Part shown: piece after piece, positions 1 to 5,910 of the stretch
How positions within the stretch are numbered: position 1 is the first letter of the stretch
Layout: every line of letters begins with the position of its first letter
Assembly: GCA_036821185.1 (NCBI GenBank)
Contig: DAISKD010000010.1
Span: 1-11,843, forward strand
Source of the DNA: CALJTV01 sp036821185
Lineage (GTDB): Bacteria; Chloroflexota; Dehalococcoidia; GIF9; UBA5629
DNA: 11,843 nucleotides
Direction of reading: 5' to 3'
Program-made: the position numbers and the translations under genes
The notes under the pieces: model-generated
What the model saw: only the letters and a program-made list of their open reading frames with translations
Database searches by the model: none
What the model was told of the DNA's origin: nothing

Positions 1-59
1 CCACGAGACTTGACAAACGCGGCTTTTTCAGAGATGTTACCCATGTACCCAGCCATCAT
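1..59 (-). CDS. Possible 5' end of a divergent gene, cut by the window edge
   Basis: On the minus strand an open frame starts with two consecutive ATG codons (59 and 56), has another ATG at 44, and runs off the window. The visible peptide is about 19 residues and includes MGNISEKAAFVKSR. I do not recognise it. No Shine-Dalgarno site precedes the first ATG. TTGAGA and TAATAC spaced 17 bases lie upstream on the minus strand, so a near-leaderless divergent promoter is conceivable. Plus-strand frames through these bases are also open, so this may be the 3' end of something else or non-coding. Confidence 0.15.
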   Translation of the reverse strand, partial: MMAGYMGNISEKAAFVKSR

Positions 60-112
60 ACAGTATTGCAGTATTAATCATATTGCAGTATAATCTCAAT
101 TGAGCGAGGTGA
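58..112 (+). promoter_or_regulatory. vapBC promoter with overlapping repeat operator and ribosome site
   Basis: A perfect -10 TATAAT lies at 89-94, with a weak -35 TTGCAG at 66-71, 17 bases apart. The 11-base word TATTGCAGTAT occurs twice, at 64-74 and 81-91, in direct orientation 17 bases apart, so the copies cover the -35 and the -10. The palindrome ATACAGTAT at 58-66 adjoins the first copy. VapB-type ribbon-helix-helix antitoxins normally repress their own promoter through such repeats, so this is inferred to be the autoregulatory operator. GAGGTGA at 106-112 is the ribosome site for the GTG start at 118. Confidence 0.6.
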
Positions 113-117
113 GTAAC

Positions 118-414
118 GTGAAAAACCATAATAGCAAGAGCCGTTTCACGCTTGATATGACTCCTGAGTTGCGGACACGTCTCAAAATCGCTGCTGCTCG
201 GAAAGGAGTCACCATGCGCCAGTATTCCCTCTCAGCCATCGAGCAGCAACTTAAGAAAGACGAGGCTACAGTGCTCGCTTCCGGCATCTTTGACCGCGAC
301 GCCATAGACAGGGCAAGGGCACTTCAGCAGGCAGTCTTCGGGAAACGCGGGCTCGCCGATGACTCGACAGAGTTGATTCGCCAAGCCCGAAAAGAAAGGT
401 CCAGCCAGTTGTGA
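118..414 (+). CDS. vapB: VapB-type antitoxin, ribbon-helix-helix
   Basis: A 98-residue protein inferred to neutralise the adjoining PIN-domain ribonuclease and to repress its own operon. Residues 8-45 look like a ribbon-helix-helix DNA-binding unit: a short strand (SRFTLDM), a helix (PELRTRLKIAAARKG), then a second helix (MRQYSLSAIEQQL). The C-terminal half, ending in a charged segment (ELIRQARKERSSQL), would be the toxin-binding tail. GTG at 118 is chosen because GAGGTGA lies 5 bases upstream; the frame could also begin at TTG 100, but that has no ribosome site of its own. Its TGA overlaps the vapC start (GTGA), so the two are probably translationally coupled. The CopG/RHH fold is clear; the assignment to VapB rests on the VapC partner. 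Confidence 0.82.
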   Translation: MKNHNSKSRFTLDMTPELRTRLKIAAARKGVTMRQYSLSAIEQQLKKDEATVLASGIFDRDAIDRARALQQAVFGKRGLADDSTELIRQARKERSSQL

Positions 415-854
415 ATGAGTACGTAGTAGTAGATGCCAGCCTGGCGATAAAGTGGGTGTTGAAGGAACCCTATGTGGAGCAGGCGCTGGCACTGGCAGAG
501 GAATGGGCTGCTGCTGCGATAAGACCCGCGGCACCGTGTCTCCTGCTGGTCGAAGCGACCAATGTGTTACACCGCAGGATGATGCTGGGGCACATCTCTT
601 TATCTCAAGCCAGGCAGTTGCTGGCTGGGCTTCTGGATATAGGCATCGAGATCAGAGAAAGTCCCCAGATTCACTTCCGGGCTATGGAGCTGGCCCAGGA
701 GCTGCGCAGGCCGGCTGTCTATGATACCCACTATCTGGCTCTCGCTGACATTCTAGGATGCGAGTTGTGGACGGCTGACAAGCGATTTTTCAATTCGGTC
801 AAGGGGCGGCAGCCGCGAATCAGGTGGCTTGGAGAGTATAAAGTCAGGAGGTAG
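411..854 (+). CDS. vapC: VapC-type PIN-domain ribonuclease toxin
   Basis: A 147-residue, full-length PIN-domain protein. VapC toxins are Mg2+-dependent RNases that cut tRNA or rRNA and stop growth when the antitoxin is lost. The four acidic residues expected at a PIN active site are visible: Asp8 in VVVDASLAIKW, Glu48 in LLLVEATNV, Asp105 in VYDTHYLALA and Asp123 in LWTADKRFF, so the enzyme looks active. The GTG start at 411 overlaps the vapB stop by four bases and relies on coupling, since only a weak AAAGG lies upstream. There is no sign of truncation. The RNA target cannot be read from the sequence. No clear terminator follows. Confidence 0.9.
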   Translation: MNEYVVVDASLAIKWVLKEPYVEQALALAEEWAAAAIRPAAPCLLLVEATNVLHRRMMLGHISLSQARQLLAGLLDIGIEIRESPQIHFRAMELAQELRRPAVYDTHYLALADILGCELWTADKRFFNSVKGRQPRIRWLGEYKVRR

Positions 855-863
855 CAACGCCGG

Positions 864-929
864 AAACGACATCCACGGCGGCGACCTCGCTCTAACTTAT
901 CGGCTGTCCGCCGACGTGGACCAAACATG
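864..929 (+). repeat. Intergenic repeat, short copy
   Basis: Within the 219-base gap after vapC (855-1073), bases 864-888 match 2192-2216 at 24 of 25 positions (core ATCCACGGCGGCGACCTC). Bases 899-929 resemble 2444-2475 (TGTCCG, ACG, GGACC and AAC shared in order). Here the two blocks are only 10 bases apart; in the other copy they are about 227 apart, so this may be an internally deleted version of the same element. One frame reads NDIHGGDL in both copies, but no gene is recognisable. The rest of the gap shows nothing I can identify apart from the promoter-like sequence near 1035. Confidence 0.55.
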
Positions 930-1034
930 ATGGCTTTTTCTTACCTGATTGAAATCGCCGGCTCTAGCTCAGGTATGATCTCACAAGTTGATTTGGTCTG
1001 CTTTGTTGCATTGCCCGCCAGCACCTAATGCCTC

Positions 1035-1063
1035 TTGACTCCAGTAACTTATTGGGTTACGAT
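1035..1063 (+). promoter_or_regulatory. Probable promoter of the NTase/HEPN pair
   Basis: TTGACT (1035-1040; five of six bases match TTGACA) and TACGAT (1058-1063; four of six match TATAAT) are separated by 17 bases. Transcription would start near 1070, only a few bases before the ATG at 1074, implying a nearly leaderless message. This agrees with the lack of a Shine-Dalgarno site there. The inverted repeat GTAAC (1044-1048) / GTTAC (1056-1060) lies between the two boxes and could be an operator for the helix-turn-helix of the downstream product. This is inference from motifs only. Confidence 0.35.
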
Positions 1064-1073
1064 TGTGACCAAT

Positions 1074-1712
1074 ATGAGTACTGCCGAGCGAAATGTAAGT
1101 CTCTCCTCTATACTTTTCGGCAAGGCTCGCCGGGCAATCCTTTCTCTTCTCTACAGCCACCCTGATGAGTCGTTCTACCTGCGCCAGATTGCCAGGGTGA
1201 CCGGGGTTGGCCTTGGTCCGGTGCAAAGAGAACTCAAACAGCTTACTGATGCCGGTATCATTCGGCGCTCAGTACAAGGACGGCAGGTCTACTTCCAGGC
1301 AAACCAAGACTGCCTCATATTTAGGGAACTTAAAAGCTTAATAGCCAAGACTGCCGGCGTTGCTGAGATTTTGAATGCTGCGCTGGCGCCTATCGCGGAC
1401 CGTATCAGCGCCGCCTTGGTTTATGGCTCCGTTGCTCGAGGTGAGGAAAGCAGCCGTAGTGACGTAGACCTGCTTGTTGTCGGCGACGTTGCTTTTGCGG
1501 AAGTGGTCAAAGTGCTCCGCGATGCACAGGAGAGGCTGGGACGGGAGATCAACCCAACGGTTTATCCTGTCGAAGAATTCCGTTCCAGAGCTGCCGAAAA
1601 CCACTATTTTATACATAGCGTTCTGAACGGTGAAAAGATATTTGTGATAGGGGATGACCATGAGCTTAAGCGACTGGCTGGAGAAAGGTTGGCTGGTCAA
1701 ACACAGACCTGA
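1074..1712 (+). CDS. Winged-helix/nucleotidyltransferase fusion (MNT type), probable antitoxin
   Basis: A 212-residue protein of two parts. Residues 17-75 look like a winged helix-turn-helix (LRQIARVTGVGLGPVQRELKQL, then a wing around RRSVQGRQVYF). Residues 108-165 hold a minimal nucleotidyltransferase with the signature GSVARGEESSRSDVDLLV: Gly118-Ser119 and the metal-binding Asp130 and Asp132. In characterised MNT/HEPN pairs the nucleotidyltransferase is the antitoxin and adds AMP to the HEPN partner; the DNA-binding part suggests it also controls transcription. ATG 1074 is chosen because the conserved-looking N-terminus starts there; upstream in-frame TTG 1035 and GTG 1065 lack ribosome sites, and TTG 1035 coincides with the putative -35. 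It overlaps the next gene by 53 bases. The fold assignment is strong; the antitoxin role is inferred. Confidence 0.8.
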   Translation: MSTAERNVSLSSILFGKARRAILSLLYSHPDESFYLRQIARVTGVGLGPVQRELKQLTDAGIIRRSVQGRQVYFQANQDCLIFRELKSLIAKTAGVAEILNAALAPIADRISAALVYGSVARGEESSRSDVDLLVVGDVAFAEVVKVLRDAQERLGREINPTVYPVEEFRSRAAENHYFIHSVLNGEKIFVIGDDHELKRLAGERLAGQTQT

Positions 1713-2097
1713 CCGTCGGGAAATTAAGCAGCTACTGGGCATCGCCGAGCGTGATATCGCTGATTCTCAAGTAAAAGGAATTAGCCCTGACACCAGATTA
1801 AGCCTTGCTTACAATGCTGCTTTGCAACTGGCAGTTGCCGCTTTAGCTGCTAGTGGCTACCGGGCCGGTCGTGAAGCACACCACTACCGTACCATCCAAT
1901 CTCTTGCTTTTACCATTGGTGCTGATACTGACCTGATTGACCGACTTGACACATTTCGTAAGAAACGCAATATCAGCGACTACGACCGTGCCGGTGCCGT
2001 TTCTGAGCATGAGGCTAGAGAGATACTTGATCTGGCAAAGTCGCTACGTGAAACGGTGCTGGCATGGCTAAACGAGAATCACCCAGAATTAGCCTAG
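1660..2097 (+). CDS. HEPN-domain protein, probable toxin partner of the NTase
   Basis: A 145-residue, mostly helical protein of the HEPN superfamily, which includes many RNases. Recognisable segments are the N-terminal LSDWLEKGWLVKH, the helix LAYNAALQLAVAALAASGYR (49-68) and FRKKRNISDYDRAG (99-112). The last is where HEPN toxins carry their R-x4-6-H catalytic motif. Here Arg103-Asn104 is followed by Asp107-Tyr108, with no histidine. The overall pattern resembles what I recall of the SAV_6107-like HEPN group. ATG 1660 is preferred over ATG 1654 because AGGGGA (1649-1654) lies five bases upstream of it. The 53-base overlap with the NTase gene indicates coupled expression. Toxicity is inferred from the pairing; the missing histidine makes an RNase role uncertain. 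Confidence 0.75.
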   Translation: MSLSDWLEKGWLVKHRPDRREIKQLLGIAERDIADSQVKGISPDTRLSLAYNAALQLAVAALAASGYRAGREAHHYRTIQSLAFTIGADTDLIDRLDTFRKKRNISDYDRAGAVSEHEAREILDLAKSLRETVLAWLNENHPELA

Positions 2098-2191
2098 GAT
2101 CGGCTCGGCTGGTCCTAAGTTATCGCCTATGAAGACCTTGGTGCTGAAGCGGTTCTCCGTTTAGAAGTAGAGGATTTCCCGTCACCGTCAT

Positions 2192-2475
2192 AAACGATAT
2201 CCACGGCGGCGACCTCTACGAACAAGGCAAAACCAAATACCGCGTCAGTACTCGCTGAGCCAGGCACCTCCTCCCCGTGTCCTATACTCGTCCACCAACT
2301 GCAGCCTGATCAGGATGCCTATCTTGCACGGCGACAGCCCGAACTTCCATTGTCCTATATGAAAGAGTTGAATATTGAGATGGTAGCACCAGACAAAGGA
2401 ACACCGCTTCCGCGCGATGAAGCGAACTTCTTTCCCCGAGCGCATCGGGTGTCCGACCACGGGGACCGAACACAT
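2192..2475 (+). repeat. Intergenic repeat, long copy
   Basis: The left block 2192-2216 matches 864-888 with one mismatch. The right block 2444-2475 resembles 899-929. Both blocks have the same order and orientation as in the first copy, but with about 227 bases between them instead of 10. The two copies lie on either side of the NTase/HEPN pair. No terminal inverted repeats or transposase are visible, so its nature (small mobile element, remnant or recombination scar) is open. Confidence 0.5.
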
Positions 2476-2524
2476 GGCGCAGGGCAGCTCCGCTTGGAGC
2501 TCTTGAGGGCTCTGACCAGCTGTC

Positions 2525-2569
2525 TAAGCGTCAAAGACGACTGTATCTGTCGCTTAACCATGCTATAAT
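2525..2569 (+). promoter_or_regulatory. Extended -10 promoter with dyad, driving the WYL/cas operon
   Basis: TGCTATAAT at 2561-2569 is an extended -10 with a perfect TATAAT; no good -35 is seen. Just upstream is an imperfect dyad: arms 2525-2535 and 2546-2556 share the form TAAGCGwCArA (9 of 11 positions pair, with TAAGCG/CGCTTA perfect), and the arm centres are about two helical turns apart. The dyad covers the -35 region and ends five bases before the extended -10. This is a plausible operator for the adjacent WYL regulator. Transcription would start near 2576. No other promoter is evident before cas3, so this may serve the whole operon. Confidence 0.55.
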
Positions 2570-2589
2570 ACAACTGGAAGGGGGATGGA

Positions 2590-3588
2590 TTGACTGTCCG
2601 AGGGGCAATTGATATGGTGGAGGATAGAGCGTTAGCCAAGGCAGTACGGCTCACCCGTATTCAGCATCTGCTTTACCGCAATCCCAAAGGCCTGACGACC
2701 CGTGAGCTGGCTAGGCTTTGCGGAGTGTGTGTGCGAACCATTCAGCGAGACCTTCGTGACCTAGAAAGCGATTTGAAGATCCCGCTGGCACAAGAAAAGG
2801 ACCGGTACAGCATTCTCGATGGTTACGTCTTGCCTCCCGTCTCCCTAACACTTTTTGAAGCTTTGGCTATTTTCCTAGCGCTTCGACTGTCCCTTCGAAA
2901 TACTGACAAGAGCAATCCTCATATTGAGAGTGCGATTCAAAAGATAGCGAAGACTCTCCCGTCACCACTGGCTGAAGACGTTGCCCGAAGCCTGAAAGTT
3001 TTCCCCAGTAAACCATCAGACCCGGTGAGAGACCGGATTTTTGAGCAGGTCGCTCTGGCTTGGGAAACGAGAAGACAAATGACCATCGAGTACCAATCTC
3101 TTCACAGCTCTAAAGCTAAGAAATGGTTACTTGAGCCCTATTATGTAGACATGACAGGTGTAGGATTCTCTACCTACGTGATTGGCCATGCTAAAGGCGA
3201 AGGAAAAGACGGCATTCTCACATTCAAATTAGACCGCATCAAGGCAGCAGAGGTCTTGGACAAGAATTATGATATTCCTGAGGATTTTGACGCTGCCAGG
3301 TTGCTATCGTCTTCTTGGGGAATAATATGGGGTGATGAGGCTGAAATCAAGTTGAAGTTCTCGGCCAGGGTCTCCCGCCGGGTGAAGGAGACTGTTTGGC
3401 ATCCCTCACAAAAGGTTGAAGACCTTGAAGATGGCAGTTGTATCCTCACGCTGCAAGTAGGGAGCGCCCTTGAGATTACACCCTGGATAAGAAGCTGGGG
3501 ACCAGATGTCGAGGTATTGGAGCCGAAGGAAGTACGCAGAGCGTTTCGCGAGTTTGCGGCGCACCTAGCCAAGATTTATGGCTGCTAA
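2590..3588 (+). CDS. WYL-domain transcriptional regulator of the cas operon
   Basis: A 332-residue regulator with three parts. Residues 22-62 are a helix-turn-helix (GLTTRELARLCGVCVRTIQRD). Residues 160-235 are a WYL domain, where the name-giving tripeptide reads Thr-Tyr-Val (STYVIG, 194-199) and FKLDRI (212-217) follows. Residues 251-328 are a WCX-like C-terminal extension (WIRSWGPDVEVLEP). WYL regulators are common beside CRISPR and other defence loci and are thought to sense nucleic acids or nucleotides. TTG 2590 has GGAAGGGGG just upstream; ATG 2614 with AGGGG eight bases upstream is an almost equal alternative and would remove eight residues. Cas3 starts 15 bases after the stop, so the two are probably co-transcribed. 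Whether it represses or activates cannot be seen. Confidence 0.85.
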   Translation: MTVRGAIDMVEDRALAKAVRLTRIQHLLYRNPKGLTTRELARLCGVCVRTIQRDLRDLESDLKIPLAQEKDRYSILDGYVLPPVSLTLFEALAIFLALRLSLRNTDKSNPHIESAIQKIAKTLPSPLAEDVARSLKVFPSKPSDPVRDRIFEQVALAWETRRQMTIEYQSLHSSKAKKWLLEPYYVDMTGVGFSTYVIGHAKGEGKDGILTFKLDRIKAAEVLDKNYDIPEDFDAARLLSSSWGIIWGDEAEIKLKFSARVSRRVKETVWHPSQKVEDLEDGSCILTLQVGSALEITPWIRSWGPDVEVLEPKEVRRAFREFAAHLAKIYGC

Positions 3589-3603
3589 GTGAGGTGAGAG
3601 CCT

Positions 3604-5898
3604 TTGACGTGGCTGGCGCACTACGACCAAGTATCGCAACAGGGAGAATCCCTTCTTGAGCATCTCCGTTTGGTGAGTCTGAGAGCTAGCGACTTTGCTA
3701 GCGCATTCTCAGCATCAGATGAGGCGTATCTTGCCGGCGTGCTGCATGACCTTGGTAAGTACGGTGAAAACTTCCAACGCCGGTTAAAAGGTGAACTGAA
3801 AGGCGTTGACCACTGGTCTGCAGGTGCCGCGCACGCCCTGAATTTGTACCAGCTTGATGGGGTAGCTGTTGCCCTGGCAATCCAGGGCCATCATATTGGT
3901 CTCCAAAGCGCCACTAAAGACAGCTTAACAGACCTTAGCCCAGATAAGCTAAAGGCGGGACACTATTCTGGACTCGTCCCGTCTTACGCTACTCCTGATC
4001 TGCTGTACGCTGATGACATCGACCTGCCCAAACCAGGGACTGTGACCTCTATCTATCAATGGGGGGTGAACAATGCCAGCTCTATGCTGGACGTGCGTAT
4101 GCTTTTCTCGGCACTGGTCGATGCTGACTTTCTCGAGACTGAGGCGTGGTTCAACCGGGACGAAAAAGGGGAACGACGCTATCGTCCAGCGGGCATGCAG
4201 TTGGATCCAAAGGAGGCACTTTCTGCCCTTTTAGCCTACGTGCAAAAGCTTGCCAAGGAAAGCAGGGCTGCGGTGGAGATAATAAAAATGAGGGAACAGT
4301 TATTTTCAGCCTGCCGCAACGCAGGAGATAAATACGGACAAGGCCTATTTACGCTGACAGCACCTACTGGCAGTGGCAAGACCCTTGCCATGCTTGCTTT
4401 TGCCCTGGCTCACGCAGCTAGACACAATTTAAGACGCATCATCGTAGTGTTACCCTACCTCACCGTCATCGAGCAGACGGTTGCGACCTATCGTGAAGTG
4501 TTTCGTACGTTTCTTGGGGACCACGATTTGAAAAGATACGTTCTTGAAGACCATAGCCTCAGCCCTGGAAGGACAGATGCGGCGCATGTGGATGACGACA
4601 CCAATCTTGAAAGGTTGTTTTCAGAGAACTGGGATGCGCCCATCGTTGTAACTACTAATGTCCAGTTCCTGGAGTCGCTGTTCTCCAATCGTCCCGCTGC
4701 CTGTCGCAAACTTCATCGCCTGGCACGTAGCGTGGTCCTTTTTGATGAAGTACAGACTTTGCCGATTCGGTTGGTCATTCCCACACTTGGCACACTCTCA
4801 CGGTTGACAGAGAGGTATGCTGTAAGCGTTGTCTTCGCTACGGCAACCCAGCCCGCCTTTACATATCTGGACCACCAGGTAAAGAAACAGTCCACCCTGG
4901 GATGGCAGCCACGTGAAATCGTGTCCGATTCTGGCGCATTGTTCACTGTGGCAAAGAGGAATCGTATTGAGTGGTACCAGCATGGTGAACCTATTGCCTG
5001 GGACGAGATTGCCGATATGGTTGCCCGCGGGCATGAAGCGCTGTGCGTGGTGAACACCAAAAGACAGGCGAAACTGCTATTCGAGAAGGTAAAAGCGAGA
5101 TGCCCTGAAGGTGTCTTTCACCTGTCCACAAACATGTGCCCGCTTCATCGAAAACAGACCCTGGACCGCGTACGCACTTTACTTCAGCAGAACAGACCGT
5201 GCTACTTGGTGTCAACACAGTGCGTTGAAGCTGGCGTAGATATCGATTTTCCTGTCGTTTTTCGCAGCCTCGGACCGCTGGATGCTATTGTGCAGGCAGC
5301 CGGCCGTTGCAACCGTAATGCGCTGTGGAAGAACAGCAATGTCTACATCTTCCTTCCGCAAGATGAGAGCTATCCAGACAGTGCCTATGAACAGGCCACG
5401 GATGTTGCTGCAAGCCTTTTCAAAGCCAGAGGGTATGAGAAGTTAGGCGCGGCAGAGCTGGAGCTATTTGATCGCTACTATAAAGAACTTTATTCAGTGC
5501 GAGGTATCAACTCTGCGCATTATCAGAATGACGAGCTGCTTGAAGCTATTCAAAGGCAGGACTTCGTAAAGGTGGGTCAGCTCTACCGCGTTATCCCTCA
5601 GGACACACTTAACGCACTGGTTCCCTATGATAAAGGAGCATTCCATCGGCTTGCCGCAGAAGCGCGCGAGCAAGGGCTTTCCTATCAGTGGATTATCAAT
5701 GCCCGCCCCCACAGCGTTTCACTTTTTCGCCCCCGCTCACCCACTGACCCACTGTACTTTTGTCTTGAGCCTATTTCCATCCGGCCTGGTAAGTCGGAAA
5801 GGTTGTCTAATGAGTGGTACATCTACAGAAAGGAGGAAGACTATGACCTAGAAACAGGACTGAACCCATCGCTAGCCCCTGAGGCGATAATTGCCTAG
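3604..5898 (+). CDS. cas3: Cas3 HD nuclease-helicase, type I-C
   Basis: A 764-residue single-polypeptide Cas3, recruited by target-bound Cascade to nick, unwind and degrade DNA. The N-terminal HD nuclease shows His20, His48-Asp49 with Lys52 (VLHDLGKYG), His70, His96-His97 (QGHHIG) and Asp173. The superfamily 2 helicase shows Walker A APTGSGKT (253-260), DEVQ (381-384) as the DExH box, TAT (413-415), QCVEAGVDIDFP (539-550) and QAAGRCNRNA (564-573). All key residues are present and the length is normal, so it looks active. The TTG start at 3604 is supported by GAGGTGA (3591-3597) six bases upstream. It ends 12 bases before cas5c. Confidence 0.96.
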   Translation: MTWLAHYDQVSQQGESLLEHLRLVSLRASDFASAFSASDEAYLAGVLHDLGKYGENFQRRLKGELKGVDHWSAGAAHALNLYQLDGVAVALAIQGHHIGLQSATKDSLTDLSPDKLKAGHYSGLVPSYATPDLLYADDIDLPKPGTVTSIYQWGVNNASSMLDVRMLFSALVDADFLETEAWFNRDEKGERRYRPAGMQLDPKEALSALLAYVQKLAKESRAAVEIIKMREQLFSACRNAGDKYGQGLFTLTAPTGSGKTLAMLAFALAHAARHNLRRIIVVLPYLTVIEQTVATYREVFRTFLGDHDLKRYVLEDHSLSPGRTDAAHVDDDTNLERLFSENWDAPIVVTTNVQFLESLFSNRPAACRKLHRLARSVVLFDEVQTLPIRLVIPTLGTLSRLTERYAVSVVFATATQPAFTYLDHQVKKQSTLGWQPREIVSDSGALFTVAKRNRIEWYQHGEPIAWDEIADMVARGHEALCVVNTKRQAKLLFEKVKARCPEGVFHLSTNMCPLHRKQTLDRVRTLLQQNRPCYLVSTQCVEAGVDIDFPVVFRSLGPLDAIVQAAGRCNRNALWKNSNVYIFLPQDESYPDSAYEQATDVAASLFKARGYEKLGAAELELFDRYYKELYSVRGINSAHYQNDELLEAIQRQDFVKVGQLYRVIPQDTLNALVPYDKGAFHRLAAEAREQGLSYQWIINARPHSVSLFRPRSPTDPLYFCLEPISIRPGKSERLSNEWYIYRKEEDYDLETGLNPSLAPEAIIA

Positions 5899-5910
5899 AA
5901 GGAGGTAAAT

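Larger units (their letters stand above)
2098..2589. other. Long intergenic region before the cas operon
   Basis: These 492 bases separate the NTase/HEPN pair from the WYL/cas operon. I see no convincing gene: short frames exist on both strands but lack ribosome sites and family resemblance. The region holds the long copy of the intergenic repeat (2192-2475), a perfect 6-base stem with a 4-base loop (AGCTCC at 2486-2491, GGAGCT at 2496-2501; no T-run, so not an evident terminator), and the promoter with its upstream dyad at 2525-2569. Confidence 0.5.

Noticed and set aside
944..956. GATTGAAAT resembling the end of the CRISPR repeat, a possible pseudo-repeat near the toxin module.
   Set aside because: Only eight or nine bases match, and there is no C/G stem before it; a chance match is likely.
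2282..2475. Minus-strand frames beginning MFGPRGRTPD here and MFGPRRRTAD near 928, suggesting a small protein family.
   Set aside because: The similarity comes from the shared DNA repeat block; downstream residues diverge at once, and there is no ribosome site or recognisable domain.
2486..2501. AGCTCC-GCTT-GGAGCT hairpin as a terminator.
   Set aside because: It is a perfect stem but has no following T-run and only six pairs.
2350..2568. A 72-codon plus-strand frame in the gap before the WYL gene.
   Set aside because: No ribosome site or family resemblance, and it runs through the repeat block, the dyad and into the -10 promoter element.
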